A stretch of DNA of 64,000 bases from Ferrovibrio sp041906005 (GCF_041906005.1 NZ_JAYRJY010000001.1:3348001-3412000); one strand, 5' to 3'. Positions 25,458 to 33,586 are shown, counted from the first letter of the stretch. A program made the numbers and translations. Notes: generated by a model not told the origin, from the sequence alone.

Positions 25458-26063
25458 CTAGCTGGCGGCGGAATAGCTGGTGCCGGTGCGGCCGAAGCCG
25501 CCGCGGCTGACGTAACCCGGCGCGGCCTTGGGCGCATCGGGGAAGCGGTTCGCGCTGAGCTGGCCCAGCGGCTTGCTGCCGGTATAGGCGGTGTTGCCCG
25601 GGTCGCGATAGAGCGGCTGGGCGGCACCGGGAGCGCTCCACGGGCTGGGGCCGGCCAGACTGCGGCCGATCATGTAGCCCATCAGCATCGGCATGAATAC
25701 GCCACCCGAGGACTGGGCCTGCTGCTGCGGCTGGGGCGCCGGCTGGCTGGGGTCGCCGGCGGGCTGGGCCGTGGAGAAGGCGTCATTGGCGCTGAGAATC
25801 TGCTGCGGCGTGCCGCAATTGCCCAGGCCGAACTGGGTCTCGCATTCCTCCCGGGAGGTGAAGCGCGGGGCGGTCTGCACATGCTGGGCGCGGGCATCGG
25901 CCAGGGCGATGCGGCAGCCATCGGGATCGGGACGCGAGGCGCATTCCTTCTGGTCGCGCAGAACGTCGTGGCCGGCCAGCGGGTCGCTGTCGTCACAGCC
26001 GGCAAGGCCAACCAGGCCGACAGTTCCAAGAAGGGCTAGGCGGATGACACGGGATTTACGCAT
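25458..26063 (-). CDS. DUF1190 lipoprotein (YjfM/YgiB-like)
   Basis: The 201-residue product has a lipoprotein signal with the lipobox LAGC at residues 20-23. The mature protein has a cysteine-containing DUF1190 domain (DQKECASRPDPDGCRIALADARAQH, FTSREECETQFGLGNC), a Gln/Pro-rich linker, and a Gly/Ser/Arg-rich tail. It should be anchored to the inner or outer membrane facing the periplasm. It heads the three-gene minus-strand operon with the ATP-grasp ligase and DUF350 protein, an arrangement conserved in enterobacteria. Its start is 156 bases from the divergent ftsB gene. Confidence 0.85.
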   Translation of the reverse strand: MRKSRVIRLALLGTVGLVGLAGCDDSDPLAGHDVLRDQKECASRPDPDGCRIALADARAQHVQTAPRFTSREECETQFGLGNCGTPQQILSANDAFSTAQPAGDPSQPAPQPQQQAQSSGGVFMPMLMGYMIGRSLAGPSPWSAPGAAQPLYRDPGNTAYTGSKPLGQLSANRFPDAPKAAPGYVSRGGFGRTGTSYSAAS

Positions 26064-26140
26064 GCGGTGAAGATAATGGCCGCTTCCCGGCAAGGAAAGG
26101 GCAGTTGCGACCGGGACGCCGAAATTTCATCTAATTATTT

Positions 26141-26216
26141 GACTCTCTGGCAAGAATCGCCGGCGCGACTCGGAAACGCGTTGACCCCGCGACTCGGATG
26201 TGATTCGATTCGAATC
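26141..26216. promoter_or_regulatory. Cluster of seven GANTC (CcrM-type) methylation sites
   Basis: GANTC occurs at 26141, 26154, 26167, 26191, 26202, 26207 and 26212, seven times in 76 bases. An 11-base direct repeat CGCGACTCGGA (26164-26174 and 26188-26198) carries two of them. The sites lie between the divergent DUF1190 and ftsB starts. In alphaproteobacteria GANTC is methylated by CcrM and can time transcription with the cell cycle. A role in ftsB control is inferred from position. Confidence 0.75.
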
Positions 26217-26218
26217 AC
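26200..26218. promoter_or_regulatory. 8-3-8 inverted repeat abutting the ftsB start
   Basis: GTGATTCG-ATT-CGAATCAC is a perfect inverted repeat ending one base before the ATG at 26220. It contains three of the GANTC sites. It could be a protein-binding site or a hairpin that covers the start, because no Shine-Dalgarno sequence is visible here. Confidence 0.6.
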
Positions 26219-26219
26219 C

Positions 26220-26531
26220 ATGAGCGCCCTGCATGAAATCCGCCGTCACTCCCTGGCCGCCGTCATTCCGGTGATCTGTTTTGCCGCTATTGGCTATTTC
26301 GCCTACCACGCCATGGAAGGCGAGCATGGCATCAATGCCTATACCCGGCTGACCCTCCAGATCCGGGATACCCAGGCCGCTCTGGCCGAGGTGACCGCCG
26401 AGCGGCGCACCCTGGAGCGCCGCGTCGGCCTGCTGCGGGCCGACCGGCTGGATACCGACATGCTGGACGAGCAGGGCCGGCGGGTGCTGGGCCTAGTCAA
26501 ACCTGGCGATCTGGTAATTCTCGGCCGCTGA
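26220..26531 (+). CDS. ftsB: FtsB/DivIC-like septum formation initiator
   Basis: The 103-residue protein has a short cytoplasmic N-terminus, one transmembrane helix (about residues 13-31), and then a coiled coil (TRLTLQIRDTQAALAEVTAERRTLERR) ending in a short conserved tail. This is the FtsB/DivIC layout. It joins the FtsQ-FtsB-FtsL divisome subcomplex in the periplasm. The position just before pdhA is common in alphaproteobacteria. The start at 26220 is chosen because it gives the usual length; the frame is open upstream without support. Translation may be controlled by the inverted repeat at its start. Confidence 0.85.
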   Translation: MSALHEIRRHSLAAVIPVICFAAIGYFAYHAMEGEHGINAYTRLTLQIRDTQAALAEVTAERRTLERRVGLLRADRLDTDMLDEQGRRVLGLVKPGDLVILGR

Positions 26532-26683
26532 ATGCCGGCCTCCGGGCAATGGAATTACCTGAATTAACCGAAATCAGGTTAATTATAGAAAAATCCTTGT
26601 TTTAACTAAAGTTAGTGGCCATCTTCCGGTCCCATTGATGGTATTGATCAAGCAATGCCGTAAGGGAAGTCGGGAGGAAAACC
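26532..26683. promoter_or_regulatory. AT-rich control region before pdhA
   Basis: This 152-base gap is much more AT-rich than its surroundings. It contains ATTAACC (26563-26569) paired with GGTTAAT (26577-26583), and an alternative stem ACCTGA (26557-26562) with TCAGGT (26574-26579). Such nested repeats suggest an operator for the pdh promoter. No clear -35/-10 pair stands out. A strong GGGAGGA site precedes the pdhA ATG. Confidence 0.5.
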
Positions 26684-27700
26684 ATGGCGAAACCGGGCAA
26701 GGCGGCTGAGTCCGCTGCGGGTAAAAAGGCGAAATTGCCGCCCGCCGACGAGATGCTCCGCTATTACCGCGACATGCTGCTGATCCGCCGTTTCGAGGAA
26801 AAGGCTGGCCAGCTTTACGGCATGGGCCTGATCGGCGGCTTCTGCCACCTCTATATCGGGCAGGAAGCGGTGGTGGTCGGCCTGCAGGCCTGCGCCAAGC
26901 TGGGCGACGCCGTCATCACGTCCTACCGCGATCACGGCCACATGCTGGCAACCGGCATGGATGCCGGTGGCGTGATGGCCGAACTGACCGGCCGCATCGG
27001 CGGCTATTCCAAGGGCAAGGGCGGCTCGATGCACATGTTCAGCCGCGAGAAGCATTTCTACGGCGGCCACGGCATCGTCGGCGCCCAGGTGCCGCTGGGC
27101 ACCGGCCTGGCCTTCGCCCAGAAGTACAACAAAACCGACAACGTCACCTTCTGCTATTTCGGCGACGGCTCGGCCAACCAGGGCCAGGTTTATGAAAGTT
27201 TCAATATGGCCGAGCTGTGGAAGCTGCCGGTCATCTATGTGATCGAGAACAACCAGTATGCCATGGGCACCGCCATCACGCGGTCCTCGGCGCAGCCGGC
27301 GCTTTATAAGCGCGGCGAAAGCTTCGGCCTGCCGGGTCGCCAGGTCGACGGCATGAATGTGCTGGCCGTGAAGGAGGCCGGCGAGGAGGCCGTGGCCTGG
27401 TGCCGCGCCGGCAAGGGGCCGATCATTCTTGAAATGATGACCTATCGCTATCGCGGCCATTCGATGTCGGACCCGGCGAAGTACCGCAGCAAGGAAGAAG
27501 TGAACAAGATGCGCGCCGAGCATGATCCGATCGATCAGGTGCGCAGCATGCTGCTGGGCAACAATCTGGCCGATGAAGATGCGCTGAAGGCCATCGACAA
27601 GGAAGTGAAGGACATCGTGCAGAAGGCGGCCGATTTCGCCCAGGAAAGCCCGGAGCCCGATCCGTCGGAACTCTGGACCGATGTGTATGTGGAAGCCTGA
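26684..27700 (+). CDS. pdhA: Pyruvate dehydrogenase E1 component, alpha subunit
   Basis: The 338-residue subunit is the alpha half of heterotetrameric E1. It shows RRFEEKAGQLYGMGLIGGFCHLY, the thiamine diphosphate motif GDGSANQGQVYESFNMA with the closing EN, and the loop YRYRGHSMSDP that holds the regulatory serine in eukaryotes. The N-terminal 20 residues are Lys/Ala-rich and probably disordered. With PdhB it decarboxylates pyruvate and acetylates the lipoyl groups. It is the first gene of pdhA-pdhB-pdhC-SDR-lpd. Confidence 0.96.
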   Translation: MAKPGKAAESAAGKKAKLPPADEMLRYYRDMLLIRRFEEKAGQLYGMGLIGGFCHLYIGQEAVVVGLQACAKLGDAVITSYRDHGHMLATGMDAGGVMAELTGRIGGYSKGKGGSMHMFSREKHFYGGHGIVGAQVPLGTGLAFAQKYNKTDNVTFCYFGDGSANQGQVYESFNMAELWKLPVIYVIENNQYAMGTAITRSSAQPALYKRGESFGLPGRQVDGMNVLAVKEAGEEAVAWCRAGKGPIILEMMTYRYRGHSMSDPAKYRSKEEVNKMRAEHDPIDQVRSMLLGNNLADEDALKAIDKEVKDIVQKAADFAQESPEPDPSELWTDVYVEA

Positions 27701-27721
27701 GCGGGCCGGGAGGATTTGAAG

Positions 27722-29080
27722 ATGTCCATCGAGATTCTGATGCCCGCCCTCTCGCCCACCATGACCGAAGGCAAGCTGGCCAAGTGGTTTGTGCGCGAAG
27801 GCGATACGGTGAAGGCCGGCGACATCATGGCCGAGATCGAGACCGACAAGGCCACGATGGAATTCGAGGCCGTCGACGAGGGTGTGATCGAAAAGATCCT
27901 GGTGCCCGAAGGCACCGAGGGTGTTGCCGTGAACACGCCGATTGCCAAACTGCGTGGCGAGGGTGACGCTAAAAGCGCCGCGCCGGCCACGCCGAAAGCC
28001 GAAGCCAAGACGCCGGCTGTGCCTGTCGCACCAGTCGCTGCGGCAGCTCCGGCTGTGGTCAAGGATCTGGCCGATCCCGATATCCCGGCCGGCACCGAAT
28101 TCATCACCATGACGGTGCGCGAGGCGATCCGCGAGGGCATGTCGGAAGAGATGCGCCGCGATCCGCGCGTGTTCCTGATGGGCGAGGAAGTGGCGCAGTA
28201 TCAGGGCGCCTACAAGATCAGCCAGGGCATGCTGGACGAATTCGGCCCCGAGCGCGTGATCGACACACCGATCACCGAGCAGGGTTTTGCCGGCCTGGGC
28301 GTCGGCGCCGCCTTCGGCGGCCTGCGGCCCATCGTCGAGTTCATGACCTTCAATTTCTCGATGCAGGCCATCGACCAGATCGTCAACTCGGCGGCCAAGA
28401 CATTATATATGTCCGGCGGCCAGATGGGCTGCCCCATCGTGTTCCGCGGCCCGAACGGCGCCGCCGCCCGCGTCGCCGCGCAGCATTCCCAGTGTTATGC
28501 CGCTTGGTATTCGCATATCCCGGGCCTGAAAGTCGTGGCGCCGTATTCGGCGGCCGACTTCAAGGGTCTGATCAAGGCCGCCATCCGCGACCCCAACCCG
28601 GTTGTGTTCCTGGAAAACGAAATCCTCTACGGCCGTTCCTTCGACGTGCCGAAGCTGGACGATTATGTCGTTCCCATCGGCAAGGCGCGCATCGCCCGCG
28701 AGGGCAAGGACGTGACGCTGGTTGGCTATTCGATTGCCGTGGGCCATGCCCTGGCGGCAGCCGAGAAGCTGGCCGCCGAAGGCATCGAGGCCGAGGTGAT
28801 CGATTTGCGCACCATCCGCCCGATGGACAAGGATGCCATCGTGAAGTCGGTGCAGAAGACCAACCGCCTGGTCACGGTGGAAGAGGGCTTCCCGCAATCG
28901 GGCGTCGGCGCGGAAATTTCGGCCGCCATCATGGAGGCGGCCTTCGACTATCTCGACGCGCCGGTGACCCGCGTGACGGGCAAGGATGTGCCGATGCCCT
29001 ATGCCGCCAACCTGGAAAAGCTGGCGCTGGTGACGGTGGACGAGATCGTGCAGGCGGCCAAGACCGTCTGTTACCGCTGA
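27722..29080 (+). CDS. pdhB: Pyruvate dehydrogenase E1 component, beta subunit with N-terminal lipoyl domain
   Basis: The 452-residue protein starts with a lipoyl domain (residues about 1-80) carrying the lipoylated lysine in IETDKATMEFEAV. An Ala/Pro linker and the E1-beta domain follow (TVREAIREGMSEEMRRDPRVFLMGEEVAQYQGAYK onward). A lipoyl domain on E1-beta is typical of alphaproteobacteria. GGGAGG sits 8 bases upstream of the ATG at 27722. Sixty-two bases of its lipoyl-domain DNA are identical to the matching part of pdhC. Confidence 0.96.
   Translation: MSIEILMPALSPTMTEGKLAKWFVREGDTVKAGDIMAEIETDKATMEFEAVDEGVIEKILVPEGTEGVAVNTPIAKLRGEGDAKSAAPATPKAEAKTPAVPVAPVAAAAPAVVKDLADPDIPAGTEFITMTVREAIREGMSEEMRRDPRVFLMGEEVAQYQGAYKISQGMLDEFGPERVIDTPITEQGFAGLGVGAAFGGLRPIVEFMTFNFSMQAIDQIVNSAAKTLYMSGGQMGCPIVFRGPNGAAARVAAQHSQCYAAWYSHIPGLKVVAPYSAADFKGLIKAAIRDPNPVVFLENEILYGRSFDVPKLDDYVVPIGKARIAREGKDVTLVGYSIAVGHALAAAEKLAAEGIEAEVIDLRTIRPMDKDAIVKSVQKTNRLVTVEEGFPQSGVGAEISAAIMEAAFDYLDAPVTRVTGKDVPMPYAANLEKLALVTVDEIVQAAKTVCYR
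27812..27873 (+). repeat. 62-bp direct repeat, copy 1 (lipoyl domain of pdhB)
   Basis: This stretch encodes the region around the lipoylated lysine of PdhB and is identical, base for base, to 29185-29246 in pdhC. Identity includes synonymous positions, which suggests gene conversion or recent duplication rather than protein-level selection alone. Confidence 0.85.
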
Positions 29081-29094
29081 ACGGGAGGCGCATC

Positions 29095-30378
29095 ATGCCG
29101 ATACAGATCCTGATGCCCGCCCTGTCGCCGACCATGACCGAGGGCAAGCTGGGCAAGTGGCTGGTCAAGGAAGGCGACATGGTCAAGGCCGGCGACATCA
29201 TGGCCGAGATCGAGACCGACAAGGCCACGATGGAATTCGAGGCCGTGGATGAAGGCCGGATCGGCAAGATTCTGGTGCCCGAAGGCACCGAGGGCGTCGC
29301 CGTCAACACGCCGATTGCCGTGCTGCTGGAAGAGGGCGAAAGCGCCGGCGATGTGAAGGCTGCCCCGGCGCCTCAGCCTGCCGCCAAGCCGGCTGCGGTT
29401 GTGCCTGCCGCACCTGCGGCAGTGGCCGCGCCGGCCCCGGCTGCTGTCCCGGCCGCTGTTCCGTCTGCACCGGTCAAAACCGGCGAGCGCGTTTTCGCCT
29501 CGCCGCTGGCGCGCCGCATCGCTGTGCAGAATAACATCGACCTGAAGGCCGTGACTGGCAGCGGGCCGCATGGCCGCATCGTGAAGGCTGATGTGGAGAA
29601 GGCGCCGAAAGGCGTTGCCGCTCCCACCGCGAAGGCTGCGGTTGCCGCGCCGGTCGCCGCCGGCCCGGGTGCGCGGCAGCTCGCCGACCTGCTCAAGATG
29701 CCCTATCGCGTCGAGCCGCTGTCGGGCATGCGCAAGACCATCGCGCGCCGCCTCACCGAGTCCAAGCAGACGGTGCCGCATTTCTATCTCACCATTGATT
29801 GCGAGATCGACGAGCTGCTGGCCCTGCGCAAACGCCTGAACGCCAAATCGGAAGCCAAGGTCAGCGTCAACGATTTCCTGATCCGCGCCGCCGCCCTGGC
29901 CCTGAAGAAGGTGCCCGAGGCCAATGCCAGCTATGACGAGAGCGGCATGCTGTATTACGAGCATGCCGATATCTCGGTGGCGGTGGCCACGCCGAACGGC
30001 CTGATCACGCCCATCGTCAAGCAGGCCGAACAGAAGGGCCTGACCCAGATCGCCACCGAGATGAAGGATCTCGCGGCGCGTGCCCGCGACGGCAAGCTCA
30101 AACCTGACGAATACCAGGGCGGCACCTTCTCGATATCCAATCTCGGCATGTTCGGGATCAAGCAGTTCGAGGCGGTGATCAATCCGCCGCAGGGCTGCAT
30201 CCTGGCTGTCGGCATGGGCGAGGAACGTGCCATCGTGCGCAAGGGCCAGATCGTGCCCGCCACCATCATGACGGTGACGCTGTCGGTCGATCACCGCGCG
30301 GTTGACGGCGCGGTGGGCGCGCAGTTCCTGCAGGCCTTCAAAGGTTATGTCGACGACCCGCTGACCATGCTGCTGTGA
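29095..30378 (+). CDS. pdhC: Pyruvate dehydrogenase E2, dihydrolipoamide acetyltransferase
   Basis: The 427-residue core subunit has one lipoyl domain (residues about 1-80, IETDKATMEFEAV), an Ala/Pro linker, a peripheral-subunit-binding domain (about 138-175, FASPLARRIAVQNNIDL), a second linker, and the catalytic domain with the active-site motif DHRAVDG near the C-terminus. It transfers acetyl groups to CoA and forms the complex core that holds E1 and Lpd. The ATG at 29095 follows CGGGAGGCG. It is 14 bases after pdhB. Confidence 0.96.
   Translation: MPIQILMPALSPTMTEGKLGKWLVKEGDMVKAGDIMAEIETDKATMEFEAVDEGRIGKILVPEGTEGVAVNTPIAVLLEEGESAGDVKAAPAPQPAAKPAAVVPAAPAAVAAPAPAAVPAAVPSAPVKTGERVFASPLARRIAVQNNIDLKAVTGSGPHGRIVKADVEKAPKGVAAPTAKAAVAAPVAAGPGARQLADLLKMPYRVEPLSGMRKTIARRLTESKQTVPHFYLTIDCEIDELLALRKRLNAKSEAKVSVNDFLIRAAALALKKVPEANASYDESGMLYYEHADISVAVATPNGLITPIVKQAEQKGLTQIATEMKDLAARARDGKLKPDEYQGGTFSISNLGMFGIKQFEAVINPPQGCILAVGMGEERAIVRKGQIVPATIMTVTLSVDHRAVDGAVGAQFLQAFKGYVDDPLTMLL
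29185..29246 (+). repeat. 62-bp direct repeat, copy 2 (lipoyl domain of pdhC)
   Basis: This is the second copy of the 62-base segment at 27812-27873. The two copies are 1.3 kb apart in direct orientation, so recombination between them would delete the E1-beta catalytic domain. Confidence 0.85.
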
Positions 30379-30388
30379 GGCCCTGACG

Positions 30389-31093
30389 ATGGTTGAGAAA
30401 GTTGCCATCGTCACCGGCGCCGGCAAGGGCATGGGCGCGGCGGTGCTGAAGAAGCTGGCTTCTGACGGTTATCGCGTTGCCGCCATGTCGCCGTCCGGCG
30501 CGGCCAAGACGCTGGCAGAATCGCTCGGCGGCGTCGGCGTGGCCGGTTCGAATGCCAGGGTCGAGGATATCAAGGCGCTGGTTGACCTGACGCTGGATAA
30601 ATACGGCCGCATCGACGCGGTGGTGAACAACACCGGGCATCCGCCCAAGGGCACGCTGCTGGAACTGGACGATGCCGCCTGGCTCACAGGCTTCGAGCTG
30701 GTTCATCTGGCCGTGGTGCGCATGGTGCGGCTGGTGACGCCGGTGATGCTGCAGCAAAAGTCGGGCGGTGCCTTCGTCAATCTGCTGACCTATGCCACCT
30801 TCGAGCCGGAAGCCGATTTCCCGATTTCCGGTCCGGTGCGGGCGGCCGTGGCGAGTTTCGCCAAGGTCTATGCCGACCAGTATGCGGCGCAGGGCATTCG
30901 CATGAACAACGTGCTGCCCGGTTTCATCGACAGCCTGCCGGCGAAGGAACAGCGCGTGGCGCGCATTCCGATGAAGCGTTACGGCACCACGCGCGAAATC
31001 GCCGATGCCGTTGCCTTCCTGCTGTCGGAGCAGGCCAGTTACATCACTGGCCAGAGCCTGCGCGTGGATGGCGGCATCACCCGATCTGTTTAA
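30389..31093 (+). CDS. Atypical SDR lacking the Tyr-Lys pair, inside the pdh operon
   Basis: The 234-residue SDR-fold protein has the cofactor motif VTGAGKGMG, NNTGHPPKG, and the C-terminal GQSLRVDGGITRSV. The catalytic residues are changed: Thr134 stands at the usual Ser and Ser147-x-x-x-Arg151 replaces Tyr-x-x-x-Lys. This resembles the protein at 2590, so the two belong to one divergent subgroup. It lies 10 bases after pdhC and 25 before lpd, clearly cotranscribed. A catalytic role in pyruvate metabolism is unproven. Confidence 0.85.
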   Translation: MVEKVAIVTGAGKGMGAAVLKKLASDGYRVAAMSPSGAAKTLAESLGGVGVAGSNARVEDIKALVDLTLDKYGRIDAVVNNTGHPPKGTLLELDDAAWLTGFELVHLAVVRMVRLVTPVMLQQKSGGAFVNLLTYATFEPEADFPISGPVRAAVASFAKVYADQYAAQGIRMNNVLPGFIDSLPAKEQRVARIPMKRYGTTREIADAVAFLLSEQASYITGQSLRVDGGITRSV

Positions 31094-31118
31094 GAATTGG
31101 CCGTTTGAGGAGACCATC

Positions 31119-32525
31119 ATGTCTGACACCAGCTTCGATGTGATCGTGGTCGGCAGCGGCCCGGGCGGCTACACCACGGCGATCCGCGCCAGCCAGCTCG
31201 GGATGAAGACGGCGATCATCGAGCGTGAACATCTGGGCGGCATCTGCCTGAACTGGGGCTGCATCCCCACCAAGGCGTTGCTGCGCTCGGCGGAAATCTA
31301 CTCACATATCAAGCATGCCGAAGCCTTCGGGTTCACCGTGGAAGGCAAGGTGACGATCAATGCCGCCAAGGTGGTGGAGCGGTCGCGCAAGGTGGCGGCG
31401 CAGCTTTCCGGCGGCGTGAAGCACCTGATGAAGAAGAACAAGGTCACCGTGTTCGACGGCCATGGCACCCTGAATGGCCCCGGGAAGGTGAAGGTGACCA
31501 AGGACGGCAAGCCCGTCGCCGACCTGACCGCCAAGCACATCATCCTCGCCACCGGCGCGCGCGCGCGCGCGCTGCCCGGTCTGGAACCCGATGGCAAGCT
31601 GGTCTGGACCTACAAGGAAGCGATGGTGCCGCCCGCTTTGCCAAAATCCCTTCTCGTGATCGGCTCGGGGGCTATCGGCATCGAATTCGCCAGCTTCTAC
31701 CGCACGCTGGGCGCCGAGGTGACGGTCGTCGAGGTGATGGACCGCGTGCTGCCGGTGGAGGATGAGGAGATTTCCGGCCTCGCCAAAAAAGCCTTCGAGA
31801 AACAGGGCATGAAGATTTTCACCGGCACGACGGTCACGGCGCTGAAGAAGGGTACCGACAGCGTGACGGCCACGCTGAAGGACAAGGCTGGCAAGGAAAG
31901 CCAGGTCACCGTCGAGCGCGTGATCCTCGCCGTCGGCATCGTCGGCAATGTCGAGAATATCGGCCTGGAGACCACCAAGGTGAAGGTCGAGAAGACCCAT
32001 GTAGTGATCGACGAATACAGCCGCACGGCGGAACCCGGCATCTATGCCATCGGCGACCTGACCGGTCCGCCCTGGCTGGCGCATAAGGCCGGCCATGAAG
32101 GCGTGATCTGCGTCGAGAAGATCGCCGGCGTGAAGGACGTGCATCCGCTGAATGTCAGCAACATCCCGGGCTGCACCTATTGCACGCCGCAGATCGCCAG
32201 CGTCGGCCTTACCGAGGCGGCCGCCAAGGCCAAGGGCCATGAGGTGCGGGTGGGGCGGTATCCCTTCCTCGCCAACGGCAAGGCCATCGCACTGGGCGAG
32301 CCGGAAGGCCTGGTCAAGACCGTGTTCGACGCCAAGACCGGCGAGCTGCTCGGCGCCCATATGATCGGCGCCGAAGTGACCGAGATGATCCAGGGCTTCG
32401 GCATCGCCAAGACGCTGGAGACCACCGAGGCCGAGCTGATGCATGCCATCTTCCCGCATCCGACGCTGTCGGAAATGATGCATGAATCGGTGCTGGACGC
32501 GTATGGCAAGGCGCTGAATTACTAG
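31119..32525 (+). CDS. lpdA: Dihydrolipoamide dehydrogenase (E3)
   Basis: The 468-residue flavoprotein reoxidises dihydrolipoyl groups with NAD. It has the FAD motif VVGSGPGGYTTAIRA, the redox disulfide GGICLNWGCIPTKAL, the NAD motif VIGSGAIGIEFASFY, the second FAD region YAIGDLTGPPWLAHKA, and the C-terminal HPHPTLSEMMHE with the catalytic His-Glu pair. GAGGAG precedes the ATG at 31119. Bases 31555-31572 are nine GC dinucleotides in a row, encoding GARARAL. Confidence 0.96.
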   Translation: MSDTSFDVIVVGSGPGGYTTAIRASQLGMKTAIIEREHLGGICLNWGCIPTKALLRSAEIYSHIKHAEAFGFTVEGKVTINAAKVVERSRKVAAQLSGGVKHLMKKNKVTVFDGHGTLNGPGKVKVTKDGKPVADLTAKHIILATGARARALPGLEPDGKLVWTYKEAMVPPALPKSLLVIGSGAIGIEFASFYRTLGAEVTVVEVMDRVLPVEDEEISGLAKKAFEKQGMKIFTGTTVTALKKGTDSVTATLKDKAGKESQVTVERVILAVGIVGNVENIGLETTKVKVEKTHVVIDEYSRTAEPGIYAIGDLTGPPWLAHKAGHEGVICVEKIAGVKDVHPLNVSNIPGCTYCTPQIASVGLTEAAAKAKGHEVRVGRYPFLANGKAIALGEPEGLVKTVFDAKTGELLGAHMIGAEVTEMIQGFGIAKTLETTEAELMHAIFPHPTLSEMMHESVLDAYGKALNY

Positions 32526-32533
32526 GATTCTCC

Positions 32534-32568
32534 GCCCCGGGCGGGCAGGTGCCAGAACCGGGGCTTTT
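32534..32568 (+). terminator. Terminator after lpd
   Basis: GCCCCGG (32534-32540) pairs with CCGGGGC (32558-32564) across a 17-base loop, followed by TTTTCT. It probably ends most pdh transcripts. The lipA promoter candidate overlaps its 3' side. Confidence 0.7.
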
Positions 32569-32577
32569 CTGTATAAT
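32549..32577 (+). promoter_or_regulatory. Candidate lipA promoter
   Basis: GTGCCA (32549-32554), a 17-base spacer and a perfect TATAAT (32572-32577) are in good register. The start of transcription would be near 32584, leaving a 39-base leader before the GTG start of lipA. It overlaps the preceding terminator. Confidence 0.55.
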
Positions 32578-32622
32578 CCGCCGCGCTACCTCGGAATCCG
32601 GGGCCAGCAAGAGGATTGCATC

Positions 32623-33579
32623 GTGGTCGTCAACATCCATCCCGTTCCCGTCCGTCATCCCGAGAAGGCACACAAGCCCGACAAGCCGGTGCTGCGCAAG
32701 CCGGACTGGATCCGCGTCAAGGCGCCGACCTCGGAGGAGGCGGCCGAGACGCGCCGGCTGATGCGCGACCTGAAACTGCATACCGTCTGCGAGGAAGCGG
32801 CCTGCCCGAACCTGGGCGAATGCTGGAAGCAGAAGCACGCCACCTTCATGATCCTGGGCGCGATCTGCACCCGCGCCTGTTCCTTCTGCAATGTCGCCAC
32901 CGGCAAGCCGCTGGCGGTGGATGCCGACGAGCCGCAGCATGTGGCCGAGGCGGTGGGCCAGCTTGGCCTGCATCATGTGGTGATCACCTCGGTGGATCGC
33001 GACGACCTGGCCGATGGCGGCGCCTCGCAGTTCGTGCGGACGATTGAGGAAATCCGCAAGGCCTCGCCCGGCACCACCATCGAGATCCTGACGCCCGATT
33101 TCATCCGCAAGCCCGGCGCCATCGAGGCGGTGGTGGCGGCACGGCCGGATGTGTTCAATCACAATCTGGAAACCGTGCCGCGGCTCTATCCCACGATCCG
33201 GCCCGGCGCGCGCTATTTTGGTTCGCTGCAGCTGCTGGCGAAGGTGAAGGAACTCGATCCGGCGATGTTCACCAAATCTGGACTGATGGTCGGCCTGGGC
33301 GAGGAGAAGATCGAGATCATGCAGGTGATGGATGACCTGCGCGCCGCCGATGTGGATTTCCTCACCATCGGGCAATACCTGCAGCCGACCCGCAAGCATG
33401 CCGAGGTGAAAAGCTTCGTCACGCCGGACGAGTTCGCCTCCTATACGACGATTGCCAATTCCAAGGGCTTCCTGATGGTCTCGGCTTCGCCGCTGACCCG
33501 CTCGTCGCATCATGCCGGCGCCGATTTCGCCCGGCTGAAAGCGAACCGCGCCGCAAGGCTGGCACAGGCCGGGGCCTGA
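32623..33579 (+). CDS. lipA: Lipoyl synthase
   Basis: The 318-residue radical-SAM enzyme inserts two sulfur atoms into octanoyl groups on lipoyl domains. It carries both iron-sulfur sites: the auxiliary cluster CEEAACPNLGEC and the radical-SAM CTRACSFC, with the C-terminal RSSHHAG serine ligand. The start is a GTG with AGAGGA 8 bases upstream. Its location after the pdh operon matches its role in lipoylating PdhB and PdhC. Confidence 0.96.
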   Translation: MVVNIHPVPVRHPEKAHKPDKPVLRKPDWIRVKAPTSEEAAETRRLMRDLKLHTVCEEAACPNLGECWKQKHATFMILGAICTRACSFCNVATGKPLAVDADEPQHVAEAVGQLGLHHVVITSVDRDDLADGGASQFVRTIEEIRKASPGTTIEILTPDFIRKPGAIEAVVAARPDVFNHNLETVPRLYPTIRPGARYFGSLQLLAKVKELDPAMFTKSGLMVGLGEEKIEIMQVMDDLRAADVDFLTIGQYLQPTRKHAEVKSFVTPDEFASYTTIANSKGFLMVSASPLTRSSHHAGADFARLKANRAARLAQAGA

Positions 33580-33586
33580 CCGGGCC

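Noticed and set aside
31555..31572. Nine GC dinucleotides in lpd as a phase-variation tract
   Set aside because: It lies inside an essential gene and encodes ARAR residues in frame. Slippage by one unit would destroy E3, so selection should act against it; it is probably chance in GC-rich coding DNA.
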